A program made the translations under genes and the position numbers. Below, piece after piece: positions 16,219-25,335 of a DNA stretch of 45,785 nt. The notes below the pieces were generated by a model, which saw only the letters and a program-made list of their open reading frames with translations, searched no databases and was not told the DNA's origin. Every line of letters begins with the position of its first letter. Within the stretch, counting starts at the first letter, position 1. This stretch comes from Bacteroidales bacterium (lineage in GTDB: Bacteria; Bacteroidota; Bacteroidia; Bacteroidales; JAIOZK01): contig JAIPBS010000032.1 in assembly GCA_021738625.1 (NCBI GenBank), positions 1-45,785 on the forward strand. Direction: 5' to 3'.

Positions 16219-16250
16219 AAAGGAAGCCGGTTTTTTGGCCGGCTTCCTTT
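16219..16250. terminator. strong bidirectional terminator
   Basis: AAAGGAAGCCGG and CCGGCTTCCTTT form a perfect 12-bp stem with an 8-base loop, flanked by A-rich sequence on one side and T-rich on the other. It serves both the sulfotransferase-fragment unit and the convergent T9SS protein gene. Confidence 0.85.
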
Positions 16251-16266
16251 ATATTAGGTTTGTTTT

Positions 16267-17352
16267 TTAATCAATGATCAGTTTTGATACAAAGCTGTTA
16301 TTTGCAGATTCGGCCCTGATAAAATAAAGACCGGGTTCCAGTTCCGAAACGTTGATTTCAGAACCTGTTAGATCCTCCGCAAACATTTCGTAAACCAAAC
16401 CGCCCTGCACCCCATAAATCCGCAGGCTTTCTATCTTCTCACCTGTCTTCTCCATTATTCTGAAAAATCCATTGGATGGATTGGGAGCGATTAACAGCGT
16501 TTCCGGTGCACCAATCTCATTGATATCTGCGTCTTCCGTCACGGCAAAGGTCAACCTGGAGGTGATATAACCCGAAGCAGTGGCTTCAACCACGGAAGTA
16601 CAGCCGATACTGGCTCCTTCGGTGGCTGATACGTATATTGTGTTGGAAGAGGAACCTGCCTCAATTGTTAAGGAGGAAGGCACATTGATACAAGCCTGAT
16701 TTGACGAAGTGAAATCGATGATGAGATCTTCTTCCGGTTCGGGGATAACCTCTACCTCGATCAAAAGGGAGTCGTTGGGTTGCATTGCGCTGCCACCCTG
16801 GGTGTTGATCACAAGCCGGTCGACCGTTTCGGTATGCAACTGAATAACGGCCGAATAACTCGGTTTATCCGTTTTATACCAGAATTCGATGTTCTGACCG
16901 TTCAGCTCGCTCCAGTCGCCTGCCCAGGTGGATGGCGAAATAAGCCAGTGCCAATCGCCGGTAGCCCAATCGCTGATCTGCAGGAACCCACCGTCAACAC
17001 CGCCCTCCATCATCCATTCCATTGTACCGTCACCACCAGAACTCCAGCCTTCTGATGAGGCATTAAAATCACTGAAATATACACTGCCGGCAGCCACATC
17101 ATCGATGCCGCCGATATCATCCCCGGTATGCATTTCCGTCCTGATCCAAAAAGATGTGATGTTCATCAGTGCGGCTTCAAATTCGGCCTCGCTCACGTTA
17201 AACGTATCGGCGTTAAGCGGAATCGTGAATTTTGTCCAGGTATCGGCTTCTTCCGGAGGACCATATTCGGCCTCAAGTACGGCCGGTTGTGCTCCGGCAA
17301 ATCCGACAATGATCATAACCAAAACTGCTAATAATGTAATTTTCTTTTTCAT
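16267..17352 (-). CDS. T9SS-exported protein with laminin-B-like domain
   Basis: A 361-residue secreted protein. Residues 1-21 are a signal peptide (MKKKITLLAVL to FAGAQ). Residues about 95-195 (FSDFNASSEGWSSGGDG to NIEFWYKT and DRLVI) have the beta-sandwich pattern of laminin B / carbohydrate-binding-like domains, and a beta-rich linker follows. The last 75 residues are a type A T9SS sorting domain (LLIAPNPSNGFFRI, SLRIYGVQG, LEPGLYFIRA, VSKLIID). The product is secreted through the Por system and either released or attached to A-LPS. The ATG at 17352 is chosen because it begins directly with the signal peptide; an in-frame upstream start would add 15 poorly fitting residues. Confidence 0.8.
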   Translation of the reverse strand: MKKKITLLAVLVMIIVGFAGAQPAVLEAEYGPPEEADTWTKFTIPLNADTFNVSEAEFEAALMNITSFWIRTEMHTGDDIGGIDDVAAGSVYFSDFNASSEGWSSGGDGTMEWMMEGGVDGGFLQISDWATGDWHWLISPSTWAGDWSELNGQNIEFWYKTDKPSYSAVIQLHTETVDRLVINTQGGSAMQPNDSLLIEVEVIPEPEEDLIIDFTSSNQACINVPSSLTIEAGSSSNTIYVSATEGASIGCTSVVEATASGYITSRLTFAVTEDADINEIGAPETLLIAPNPSNGFFRIMEKTGEKIESLRIYGVQGGLVYEMFAEDLTGSEINVSELEPGLYFIRAESANNSFVSKLIID

Positions 17353-17497
17353 AAACGTTAGCTTTTTTTTTGAAATCAAATATACATAATTAATCAATTA
17401 TAGCTATTCCGATCACAGGTGAAAAAGTTGTTGCCTCATTTTGCCATGGCGGATAATTTCAGTGATCACACATTGGTATTATGAAAATCTGTTTTCT

Positions 17498-19222
17498 TTA
17501 TGTGCCTGATTCATTCCCAAAAGCATTGCTAAAATCGATGATTGCCCCAATACAGGAAGCATGCACAAAACTCTGGGGAATATTTCCGAGCATGGTATCT
17601 GAACCGGGGTCGGCCTCCTCGGCAAACAGCCCCAAATCGTTCTGGTATTTTAACGCAGCATCGATGTATCTTTTACTTTTCTCAATATTTTTCCGCATGA
17701 TCCAGTACTGGGCCATCCAGAAATTGGCAGCCAGAAAGGCGCCTTCTTTTTTCTCGTCGAACAGCAGCAGGTTCCGGTAAACCAAATCATTATTACTGAA
17801 GTTCTCTTCCAGTTCTTTTACGGTCTGCACCATTTCGGGGGTGTCGGCCGGGCAGTAATCCCACTCGGGAAAAAGGGTTGCAGTGATATCCACTTCCTCA
17901 CTTCCGGCAAACACGGCATAACTTCCTGATTTAGTGATGCAGTTGTTTTTTACAAAATGCCTGATGGCTTTTGCAGCTTCCAGCCAGCGTTTGTTTTGGG
18001 ATTCATCATCGGAATATTCAGAAATAAATTCCAGCGCCACCGCCATAATCACTTTGCTCGAGGTAAACTGACGGGCAATGTCCTCTTCCCAGATGCCGTA
18101 ATCGTCCTGCTGCCAGTTTTCGGCCAGGAAGTCAGCAATTTCTTCCACTACTTTCCAGTGATCGCGCGTATTTGTGTTGCCGTATATCAGCTTGGCAGCC
18201 AGCAAAATATTGCTTCCTGCATCAAGTTGCAACTGCTCATTTGCATTGTTTCCAACGCGAACGGGCCGGCTGTTCAGGTAGCCCGAAAAATCGAGGGTAC
18301 TTTCGGCAGGAGCTGCTTTTTTGGTTACGGTAACAAAAGGGGTGGTGGAGTAATCTTTCAAATTTCCCCGCGCAGAACAGATAAAATCGAGAAAACGTTT
18401 TTCATCTTCGCTGTTGATTTTGGCCCGTGTTAGCGCGCTGACAATCATTGACGCATCGCGCAACCATACATAGCGGTAATCGTAATTCCGTTCGCCCCCT
18501 GGCACCTCGGGCAGCGATGTGGTGAGAGCGGCAATAATTCCACCCGATTTTTCATGAGTTACCTGCCGGATGGCTCTCAGCGAATCCAGCATCTCTTTTT
18601 TATAATGACCATCGTAACTAAACCCTGCATTTAATGCATTCCAGTTTTTTCTGGTTTTTTGCAGTGAATTTTTTAACTGCCGGTCGTCTTCCAATTTCAT
18701 TTGCTTATCGGCCAAAACAGCCCAGCCCTTTTCATTTGCAGGAATTTCGAAGGTTATTTTTTCATTTTCCACTTTTACCGGATGGGAAGTCATTAGGAAA
18801 AATGTATCGTTGATACTGATAGCTGTATCATTTATCCTACTGATTTTTATTCCTTCCCGACCGTAACCGGGTGCGGGAATCAAACTGTTTTTTATGGGTT
18901 CTGATGAAGCTGAAAACATCCTGCAAATTCCTGAAAATTCATCATCCACCGGCATCCAGTCAGTGATTGTAAACTCATTGTTATCTGCCTTAAAACGCGT
19001 TTCCAGGATGCTGCTGTTTTCAATGTATTGTCTATTTGCTTCATAGTTTTCAGCCAGACTCATTGACCAGACGCCTCCTTTTTCGTTATCCAGTAAAGAA
19101 GCAAAAAGGGAAGGATGGTCGAATTGCCCGGGACAATACCAGCAAATATCTCCGTTTTTAGCGACTATTGCACCGCTGCGTCTGTCGCTTATTACTCCAA
19201 GATCTCTTATTTTGTAGGTCAT
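17498..19222 (-). CDS. glycoside hydrolase family 15 (glucoamylase/trehalase-like)
   Basis: A 574-residue enzyme with the two-part layout of bacterial GH15 proteins: an N-terminal beta-sandwich (about 1-200, with DICWYCPGQFDHPSLFASLLD) and an (alpha/alpha)6 barrel (about 215-574). Barrel marks include GGERNYDYRYVWLRDASMI, the IWEEDIARQFTSSKVIMAVA segment (one catalytic acid region) and GNIPQSFVHASCIGAI near the end (the second). No signal peptide, so it acts in the cytoplasm, on maltodextrin- or trehalose-type glucosides. Last gene of an operon with an SDR dehydrogenase (18 bases upstream) and a 6-phosphogluconate dehydrogenase, so released glucose may feed an oxidative route. The exact substrate cannot be read. 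Confidence 0.85.
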   Translation of the reverse strand: MTYKIRDLGVISDRRSGAIVAKNGDICWYCPGQFDHPSLFASLLDNEKGGVWSMSLAENYEANRQYIENSSILETRFKADNNEFTITDWMPVDDEFSGICRMFSASSEPIKNSLIPAPGYGREGIKISRINDTAISINDTFFLMTSHPVKVENEKITFEIPANEKGWAVLADKQMKLEDDRQLKNSLQKTRKNWNALNAGFSYDGHYKKEMLDSLRAIRQVTHEKSGGIIAALTTSLPEVPGGERNYDYRYVWLRDASMIVSALTRAKINSEDEKRFLDFICSARGNLKDYSTTPFVTVTKKAAPAESTLDFSGYLNSRPVRVGNNANEQLQLDAGSNILLAAKLIYGNTNTRDHWKVVEEIADFLAENWQQDDYGIWEEDIARQFTSSKVIMAVALEFISEYSDDESQNKRWLEAAKAIRHFVKNNCITKSGSYAVFAGSEEVDITATLFPEWDYCPADTPEMVQTVKELEENFSNNDLVYRNLLLFDEKKEGAFLAANFWMAQYWIMRKNIEKSKRYIDAALKYQNDLGLFAEEADPGSDTMLGNIPQSFVHASCIGAIIDFSNAFGNESGT

Positions 19223-19240
19223 GTAAAATCATTTAAGTGT

Positions 19241-20038
19241 TTAATTTCCCGCCGCCAGGTAGGGATACAACGTCATTCCGCCATCGACAAACAAGGTTGT
19301 GCCGGTAACATAATCCGATTCATCGGAAGCCAGCCACACAGCGGCCCCCGCTATATCTTCCGGATTTCCAACCCGTCCGTAGGGAATCGACTGTTTCAGT
19401 TCATCCCACGATTCTTTGTTGATAGGCGTTTTAATGGCTCCCGGCCCGATGCTGTTGACACGGATTTTGTGTTCAGCCACCTCCACAGCAATAGATTTCA
19501 TCAGCAGCATAATTCCGCCTTTCGATGCCGCATAGTTGGCGCGTCCCTTCCAGGGAATGCGCTCGTGCACCGAACTGATGCAAATGATTTTACCGGCTGC
19601 CACCGAGATGTTTTCATCAGGTTCCTGTTTTTTAAATTTCTTTATGGCCTCGCGGGAGCATAAAAAATATCCGGTGAGGTTTACGTCGATTACCTTTTGC
19701 CATTCATCGAGTGTCATTTCATCGATGGCGGCGTCCTTTTGTATGCCGGCGTTATTCACCAGAATATCCAGCCGGCCAAAAGTTTCGATGGTTTTGCTGA
19801 ACATTTCTTTCACCTGGTCTTCCTTACTTACGTCGGCTTTGAATTTTATGGCTTTGCCGCCGGCGCTTTTTGCGGCATCCGCCACCTTCTGAGCTTCATC
19901 CGCATCTGCTATGTAATTGACAACCACATTTGCTCCTTCTGCGGCCAGTTCTATGGCAATTGCTTTTCCGATGCCCGATTCTGCGCCGGTAACAATTGCA
20001 GTCTGATTTTGTAATCGTTTTTTGTTGGAATTATTCAT
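19241..20038 (-). CDS. short-chain dehydrogenase (glucose 1-dehydrogenase-like)
   Basis: A 265-residue classical SDR: the dinucleotide-binding motif TGAESGIG, NNAG in LVNNAG, catalytic Ser in CISSVHE, YxxxK as YAASK, and the closing motif FVDGGMTLYP. That ending and the sequence as a whole resemble glucose 1-dehydrogenase and related sugar-oxidising SDRs, but SDR substrates are hard to call. The ATG at 20038 is preferred over an upstream TTG two codons earlier. Middle gene of the gnd/SDR/GH15 operon, with 29 and 18 bases to its neighbours. Confidence 0.85.
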   Translation of the reverse strand: MNNSNKKRLQNQTAIVTGAESGIGKAIAIELAAEGANVVVNYIADADEAQKVADAAKSAGGKAIKFKADVSKEDQVKEMFSKTIETFGRLDILVNNAGIQKDAAIDEMTLDEWQKVIDVNLTGYFLCSREAIKKFKKQEPDENISVAAGKIICISSVHERIPWKGRANYAASKGGIMLLMKSIAVEVAEHKIRVNSIGPGAIKTPINKESWDELKQSIPYGRVGNPEDIAGAAVWLASDESDYVTGTTLFVDGGMTLYPYLAAGN

Positions 20039-20067
20039 GATCAATTGATTTTTAATTAGATAAATAT

Positions 20068-21030
20068 TTATTCGGAATAAAATCCGCCAACCCTTCCTTT
20101 TTTCCGTCCTTCCCTGATTGATTTATCCGGACCGTAGGGATGGCCTCCGAAACCATGCCGCATCATGGCAATGGCACGCGACTGCTTGCTGTTTTCATCG
20201 CGGCTGGCAAACAGTTGCATCACCGACTGGGCAATAACATGAACCGGAACTTCCATGTGCATGGCATCATCAACCAGCCAGTTCACTTCGCCCGTATCTT
20301 CCACGTAGGAAGGAACTTTTTCCATGCTTCCTTCTTCGCGGTAAACTTTTTCCAAAAGGTCCATCAACCAGGAACGGATTACAGATCCATTCCTCCAGCA
20401 ATGCAACACATCGGCAATGTCGAGCTTGTCTTTATAGTTTGTCAGCAGGTCCATTCCTTCGCCAATGGCCTGCAACATGCCAAACTCGATGCCGTTGTGT
20501 ACAAGCTTCACAAAATGTCCTGCACCCGGCGGGCCGGCATGCACATAGCCACCTTCCACCGAAAGTTCTTTTAAAACCGGTTCGGCTTTTTTAATGGCGG
20601 TATTTTCTCCGCCTGCCATAAAACAGGCGCCGTCACGGGCTCCTTCAATCCCTCCGCTCGTTCCCAAATCGATAAATTGTATGCCTTTTTCTTTTAATCG
20701 TTCATATCGACTGATGGAATCACCCCAGTAGGAATTTCCGCCGTCGAGCATTATGTCCCCCTCTTCTAATACTTCCGCGAGCTCATTTATTAATTTATCG
20801 ATGGCAGGTCCGGAGTGAATGTAAATCATAATTACTCTTGGCGAATCCAAATGATTCAGAAAATATTCAGGATTTTTTGCATGGATCAGTCCTTCTTTCA
20901 GAAGATGATCAGGCGGGTCGCCTTTGGTCAGGCCAACCACCCGCATGCCTTTTTCCAGGGCCTGGGCGGCAAGGTTACCACCCATCTTTCCAAGTCCGAT
21001 AATTCCTAATTGCAGCTTATTCGTATTCAT
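20068..21030 (-). CDS. gnd: 6-phosphogluconate dehydrogenase, short (decarboxylating) type
   Basis: A 320-residue NAD(P)-dependent enzyme converting 6-phosphogluconate to ribulose 5-phosphate and CO2. Visible: GIIGLGKMGGNLA (dinucleotide binding), the substrate motif DGGNSYWGDS, GTSGGIEGARDGACFMAGG, and the catalytic Lys in HFVKLVHNGIE. Length fits the about 300-residue Gnd/YqeC class rather than the 470-residue form. The start is set at 21030 (MNTNKLQLG); a Met four codons upstream at 21042 is nearly as good. Opens an operon with the SDR and GH15 genes. Confidence 0.9.
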   Translation of the reverse strand: MNTNKLQLGIIGLGKMGGNLAAQALEKGMRVVGLTKGDPPDHLLKEGLIHAKNPEYFLNHLDSPRVIMIYIHSGPAIDKLINELAEVLEEGDIMLDGGNSYWGDSISRYERLKEKGIQFIDLGTSGGIEGARDGACFMAGGENTAIKKAEPVLKELSVEGGYVHAGPPGAGHFVKLVHNGIEFGMLQAIGEGMDLLTNYKDKLDIADVLHCWRNGSVIRSWLMDLLEKVYREEGSMEKVPSYVEDTGEVNWLVDDAMHMEVPVHVIAQSVMQLFASRDENSKQSRAIAMMRHGFGGHPYGPDKSIREGRKKGRVGGFYSE

Positions 21031-21368
21031 ATTTTTTTTCATTTTTTTGAAATTAGTCATTCCATCCTTTATCAGGGATAAAATCTTTGATTCAGAAAAT
21101 CTAACATCATACCATAAGCCTTGATCAACATTGAAATGCACGCCGGTAATGCCAAATAATACCAATTGCCCGATCAGGGTCGCGTTGCTTGGTAAAACAC
21201 TGATAGTGTATAATATTGCCACATATGGGCAATAGGGTCAACAGGAAAGCAAGGGTGGTTTATTTTTCCAAATAAGTACTGCAGCAATCATTTTTTATAG
21301 ATTTGCGAACCCGGGATAAAAGGCCAGCCAGGCGAAAGAGAAATGATTGCCGTGGAGCATGGGCATTA
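21031..21368. other. intergenic region upstream of gnd
   Basis: Contains the gnd upstream region. The gnd frame stays open to 21222, but the extra residues show no relation to the enzyme. No RNA, repeat or clear promoter element was recognised. Confidence 0.4.
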
Positions 21369-21746
21369 CTATTTAAGTTTCATTTCAATTTTTATCTACG
21401 AAAGCAGGGTTTTATGCACCGGGCATTTGTTGGCAATTTCGAGCAAACGTTGTTGCTGTTTTTCGTTGAGTTCGCCCTTGAGTTCGATGACCCGGGTGAA
21501 ACGGTCTATTTTGGCTGAAGCGGAATTTTCACATTCACCACAATCCTCCGCATGTACTTTGCCGTGTTCGATGTGTACATTTACCTCCTCCACCTTTCGG
21601 TTTTTGCGGTCGGCATACATGCGGATAGTCATCGCGGTACAACTGGCCAGGCCTGCCGACACAAACTCATAAGGCGTGGGGCCAAAGTCATTGCCACCCG
21701 AGCTTTCGGGTTCGTCTGTAATTGCCGAAAGAATTATCCAGCAAGA
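21369..21746 (-). pseudogene. OsmC-family peroxiredoxin, broken at both ends
   Basis: The frame reads TDEPESSGGNDFGPTPYEF, then VSAGLASCTAMTIRMYADRK, and later EIANKCPVHKTLLS: the core of an OsmC/Ohr-type thiol peroxidase with both catalytic cysteines (SC and CPVH). It is damaged twice. The N-terminal 20 or so residues are missing: the frame runs into a stop at 21747-21749 with no start codon. Near the C terminus a TAG (21396-21398) interrupts the usual KTLxSEIKIETKL ending; after it the frame continues IKIEMKLK to a second TAG at 21369-21371. The lesion looks like a Glu codon (GAG) turned into TAG. Probably inactive. Confidence 0.7.
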
Positions 21747-22003
21747 TCAGCAGATCGCTTTCATTCTACTTGATGTTTTTTCCTTGAGCTTCCTTTCTGC
21801 CAAGGAATATTCTGATGATGATAAACGAAATACCACTCATTTATTCTTACCTTTATCCACTTTATAGGTGTTGATTTGTAACCGGAAGAAAGCCTGAGCG
21901 ATCGTATTCCTTCGCTTTCCTGAAAACCGGAAACATATTTAAACTTCGAAGAACAACTGAGCAGACAATAAATTAAAACAACAGATTTGAAAATAATTAA
22001 GCC

Positions 22004-23011
22004 ATGGAAAAGCAGAAAGTATTATTTGTTTTAGTGATTCTTCTATTTGGGTGTAATACCGAACGGATGGAAAATAAAGTAGATAGTTTTCCAATATTAA
22101 CCGGAAAATACCTGGGACAAAAAGAACCGGGACTTTCTCCCGAAATATTTGCTCCCAATATTGTATCGACAGGAATGTCAGAAATAAATGCTTGTTTTTC
22201 TCCCGATTATACTGAATTTTTATTCTCCGTAGTTATGCCCGGCAATAATTTCGTGATCATGTCCATGAAATACAACGGGCAGCAATGGTCAGCACCTGAA
22301 GTTGCCGGTTTTTCGGGCGAATACTCCGAAGCAGACCCCTTTATTACGGCTGATGGAAGATATTTGTACTATGTGTCCAAACGCCCCGTCGACAGCCTGC
22401 AAACACCAAAAACGGACTGGGATATCTGGCGCGTGGAAAACATCAATGGGGAATGGCTTAAACCGGAACACTTAAACACAGATATCAATTCAGACAAGGA
22501 TGATATTTATCCCTGCCTTACAAAAGATGGCACCTTATACTTTTCATCGGGAAGAGGGGGCGGAAATAACCGGGACATTTATTATGCCAAAAGCAATGGG
22601 AGTAGTTTTGAGCCGAGCGTGAAATTAGGTGAAACGATTAACAAATACTGGGAGGGGGATCTTTTTATTTCGCCCGATGAAGAGTACATGATCTTCCGAA
22701 CCTATGGCAGACCTACTGGCAATGGATTGTATATTACATTCAAAAGAGATGGCGAATGGAGTACACCTCAAAATATGGGGGAAGAAATAAATAAAACCGG
22801 GGGTGAATTTTGCCCGATGGTTGATCCGGATGGCAAGTATTTTTTCTTTACATCAAGCCATATTATGGCAAAGGATGAATCGAACGAGAAACTGACTTAT
22901 CAAAAAGTTAAAGATGATTTTATAAACTCATACAAACATCCGGGTATGGGCAGAAATGATATTTACTGGGTTGATAGTAAGATAATTGATAACTATAGAA
23001 ATCATCAATAA
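22004..23011 (+). CDS. PD40 beta-propeller lipoprotein
   Basis: A 335-residue protein with a lipoprotein signal (VLVILLFGC, lipid-attached Cys18). The mature part carries PD40/TolB-like propeller blades, each with a PDG-type turn: ITADGRYLYYVSKR, LTKDGTLYFSSGR, ISPDEEYMIFRTY, VDPDGKYFFFTSSH. It opens with a leader segment, YLGQKEPGLSPEIFAP, that is also present in two proteins encoded 10-12 kb away. Propellers of this kind bind peptides or sugars and have no enzymatic motif. Probably faces the periplasm or cell surface. It begins a plus-strand group with an NTF2-like protein and an alpha/beta hydrolase. Confidence 0.8.
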   Translation: MEKQKVLFVLVILLFGCNTERMENKVDSFPILTGKYLGQKEPGLSPEIFAPNIVSTGMSEINACFSPDYTEFLFSVVMPGNNFVIMSMKYNGQQWSAPEVAGFSGEYSEADPFITADGRYLYYVSKRPVDSLQTPKTDWDIWRVENINGEWLKPEHLNTDINSDKDDIYPCLTKDGTLYFSSGRGGGNNRDIYYAKSNGSSFEPSVKLGETINKYWEGDLFISPDEEYMIFRTYGRPTGNGLYITFKRDGEWSTPQNMGEEINKTGGEFCPMVDPDGKYFFFTSSHIMAKDESNEKLTYQKVKDDFINSYKHPGMGRNDIYWVDSKIIDNYRNHQ

Positions 23012-23110
23012 AACGATGTCAAACTAAAGTTTAAACAGATTTGCTAACTACATCCCGCTCCATTAAAAGAGGTAGAATAATTATACATAACATACATAAA
23101 CCGATAAAAA

Positions 23111-23551
23111 ATGAAAATATTAAAAAGCATCATTGTGATAATACTTGTGTTTTTTACAATCACAGCTAAAAGTCAAACAGCTAATGACAGCATACAAATA
23201 AAACAAGCTGCCCTGGATTACATTGAAGGTTGGTTCTACAAAGATGCCAGTAGGGTTGATAAAGCTGTGCATTTCGAATTTGTAAAAAGAAGTATTCATA
23301 CGGTTGATAGCATTGACTTCTTAGGAACTATCAACAAATCCCGCATGGATTATATTACCTTGTTTCATCAGGACAGGGAATATGGTTTAAAAACTGAAGT
23401 ATTCATTTTAGATGTAATGCCAACAATAGCGAGTGTAAAAGTGATTTTTAATGAATGCATAGAATATCTCCATATTGCAAAATTGAATGGTCAGTGGAAA
23501 ATTGTAAATAACTTATTTAGTGGAAATCCTGAATATGAGAAAAAACAGTAA
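23111..23551 (+). CDS. secreted NTF2-like (putative lumazine-binding type) protein
   Basis: A 146-residue protein with a signal peptide (1-23, ending AKSQ) and a single NTF2-like fold domain: the helix IKQAALDYIEGWFYKD, then a beta-rich half (EVFILDVMPTIASVKVIF, YLHIAKLNGQWKIVNNLF). This resembles the putative lumazine-binding / nuclear transport factor 2 group found next to exported enzymes in Bacteroidota. No catalytic residues are evident. It lies 100 bases after the PD40 gene and 102 bases before the hydrolase. Confidence 0.75.
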   Translation: MKILKSIIVIILVFFTITAKSQTANDSIQIKQAALDYIEGWFYKDASRVDKAVHFEFVKRSIHTVDSIDFLGTINKSRMDYITLFHQDREYGLKTEVFILDVMPTIASVKVIFNECIEYLHIAKLNGQWKIVNNLFSGNPEYEKKQ

Positions 23552-23653
23552 AGCAATTTAAGCTTTAAACTCAGTTAGATAAACGGTAATAAAAGTTATC
23601 CTATAAGGAGTTAGCAACAAATGAATCAGAAATCACTATTATTAAAAAAACAT

Positions 23654-24895
23654 ATGAAAACGACAACTTTTTTACTCGCCCTCCTGATTTCAGCAACAGC
23701 TTTACTTGCGCAGAACAATCATCAGAAGTATGAGGAGCTTGTTAGAAAAGCAGACTCACTTTATCAGGCAAAAGACTATAAAAATTCTGCGCTTGCATTT
23801 TCCAAAGCATTTAAGGCAAATAACTGGAATGCCTCATCTAATGAGCATTATAATGCTGCTTGTTCCTGGGCCCTGGCTACCGTTCCTGACAGCGCCTTTT
23901 ATCATTTAAATTATGTTGCCACCAAAATGAATTACACGGATTTTGGGCATATCAAGGGCGATCCTGATTTAAAATCTCTTCATGGTGATAAAAGATGGGA
24001 ATCCTTACTTGCAAAAGTTAAGGCAAATAAAGATGAAGCCTATCGAAAAATAGACTTTATTACATTGAATGGATTCAAAGTCGAAGTCTTAACTTCCGGA
24101 ATGGAAAACAATCAGGCAGAAAAACCCGTTGTTGTATTTGAAAATGGTATGGCAAGCGGTTTTGGGAGCTGGGAAACGGTAGCGGCAGAAATTTCCAAAA
24201 CCAATGCTGTTTTTCGGTACAACCGCCCAAGAATAGGAGAATCAGAAAACGATTCCCTCCCACCAACAATTGAACACATTGTGAGTAATTTAAGAAAGAT
24301 GCTTTTGCAAAAAGGATTAAAACCACCGTACTTATTGGTCTCTCATTCATTTGGCGGAGCATACATGCGAAGTTATGCCTCCATGTATCCTGAAGAAATC
24401 GCAGGTCTTGTTTTTGTTGATCCCGTTGATTTTACAAAGGAAAAGGGGTTTGGCTCCCTGCCTTATCTGGAAATAGGACTATCGCAGCATCAGGTAGATT
24501 CAATGTTTGGAGAAACCTATGACAAATTTATTGAACAGCTTTATGAGGAAATGCCGGAATTTTATGTACAAGAAGTCAAAATTTCGAGGGCACTCAATGC
24601 AACGGGTTTTGAAGAATGTGTGCGCAATCCTTTACCCGACGTGCCCGTGCATTTTATCATGGCAGGTGGGTATCCTGAAATTGACGACAGAGGAGAAACA
24701 CCATTTGATAAAAAGAAATTGTTTCGAATTAACAACAACTTAAAAATGAAACGCTGGGTCGCATTGCTGGATCCGTTGAAATATGGAAAGTTCTTTTATA
24801 GTTCATCTTCCGGACATCTTGTGCAGGTTGATGATCCGAAATTGGTGATTTCAAGTATTCAATTGGCTTTGAAGGATTATGATAAAATTAAATAG
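23654..24895 (+). CDS. exported alpha/beta hydrolase with TPR-like N terminus
   Basis: A 413-residue protein: signal peptide (MKTTTFLLALLISATALLAQ), a TPR-like segment (about 25-115, KADSLYQAKDYKNSALAFSKAF), then an alpha/beta hydrolase fold. The nucleophile elbow is SHSFGGAY (Ser in SHSFG), a likely catalytic Asp lies in the strand after VHFIMAGG or DDP, and the His in SSGHLVQ. Substrate unknown. The ATG at 23654 starts directly at the signal peptide; an in-frame ATG at 23621, preceded by AAGGAG, would add 11 residues and is also possible. Confidence 0.75.
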   Translation: MKTTTFLLALLISATALLAQNNHQKYEELVRKADSLYQAKDYKNSALAFSKAFKANNWNASSNEHYNAACSWALATVPDSAFYHLNYVATKMNYTDFGHIKGDPDLKSLHGDKRWESLLAKVKANKDEAYRKIDFITLNGFKVEVLTSGMENNQAEKPVVVFENGMASGFGSWETVAAEISKTNAVFRYNRPRIGESENDSLPPTIEHIVSNLRKMLLQKGLKPPYLLVSHSFGGAYMRSYASMYPEEIAGLVFVDPVDFTKEKGFGSLPYLEIGLSQHQVDSMFGETYDKFIEQLYEEMPEFYVQEVKISRALNATGFEECVRNPLPDVPVHFIMAGGYPEIDDRGETPFDKKKLFRINNNLKMKRWVALLDPLKYGKFFYSSSSGHLVQVDDPKLVISSIQLALKDYDKIK

Positions 24896-24950
24896 CAAAT
24901 TTATTGAATAATCTAAAATAGTGGTAAATCTTTTTTCGAGTGCTAAGTAT

Positions 24951-25321
24951 TCAATTTATGATTCTTTTTATGCCGTTCTTGAGCATTGTTGTTTGGAAAT
25001 TCAAAAGCAAGCCAAGTTTGTAATTACCTAAATTTAAATAAGTAAGGACTTGTGCAGTATGAACGTCATTAAATGCATCAACAGTTTTAATTTCAATTAC
25101 CACTTTTTCTTCAACTAACAAATCGATTCTATAACCATGATCCAGCTTTACTTCCTTGTAAACGATTGGCATTGGTTTTTTTTTTGTACTTTCAGACCTA
25201 TTTGTTTTAACTCATAATACATACATTCCTGATAGGCAGATTCTAATAAACCTGGACCTAATTGTTTATGAACCTCTATGGCACATCCGATAATCATTTT
25301 CGATAATTCATTTTCATTCAT
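24951..25321 (-). pseudogene. GxxExxY protein gene with a homopolymer frameshift
   Basis: The 5' part (from the ATG at 25321) reads MNENELSKMIIGCAIEVHK and GPGLLESAYQECMYYEL, with the GxxExxY signature; the 3' part continues in another frame as PMPIVYKEVKLDHGYRIDLL and ends at 24951. The frames meet at a run of ten A on the coding strand (25176-25185). Eight or eleven A would restore one frame of about 123 residues, the family's normal length. GxxExxY proteins resemble a PD-(D/E)XK-type core (VIEIKTV) and have unknown function. The shift may be true, phase-variable or a sequencing error. Confidence 0.7.
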
Positions 25322-25335
25322 GTTGAGATATTTTT

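Noticed and set aside
17957..18433. 158-codon plus-strand frame within the GH15 gene
   Set aside because: Antisense shadow of a clearly conserved enzyme; no promoter or family resemblance.
21031..21222. In-frame 64-residue extension upstream of gnd
   Set aside because: The residues bear no relation to 6-phosphogluconate dehydrogenases, which begin at the dinucleotide-binding motif; the Met at 21030 (or 21042) fits.
21396..21398. TAG as a recoded (pyrrolysine or read-through) codon in OsmC
   Set aside because: The gene also lacks its start, and no other in-frame TAG is seen in intact genes of the window, so simple nonsense mutation is more likely.
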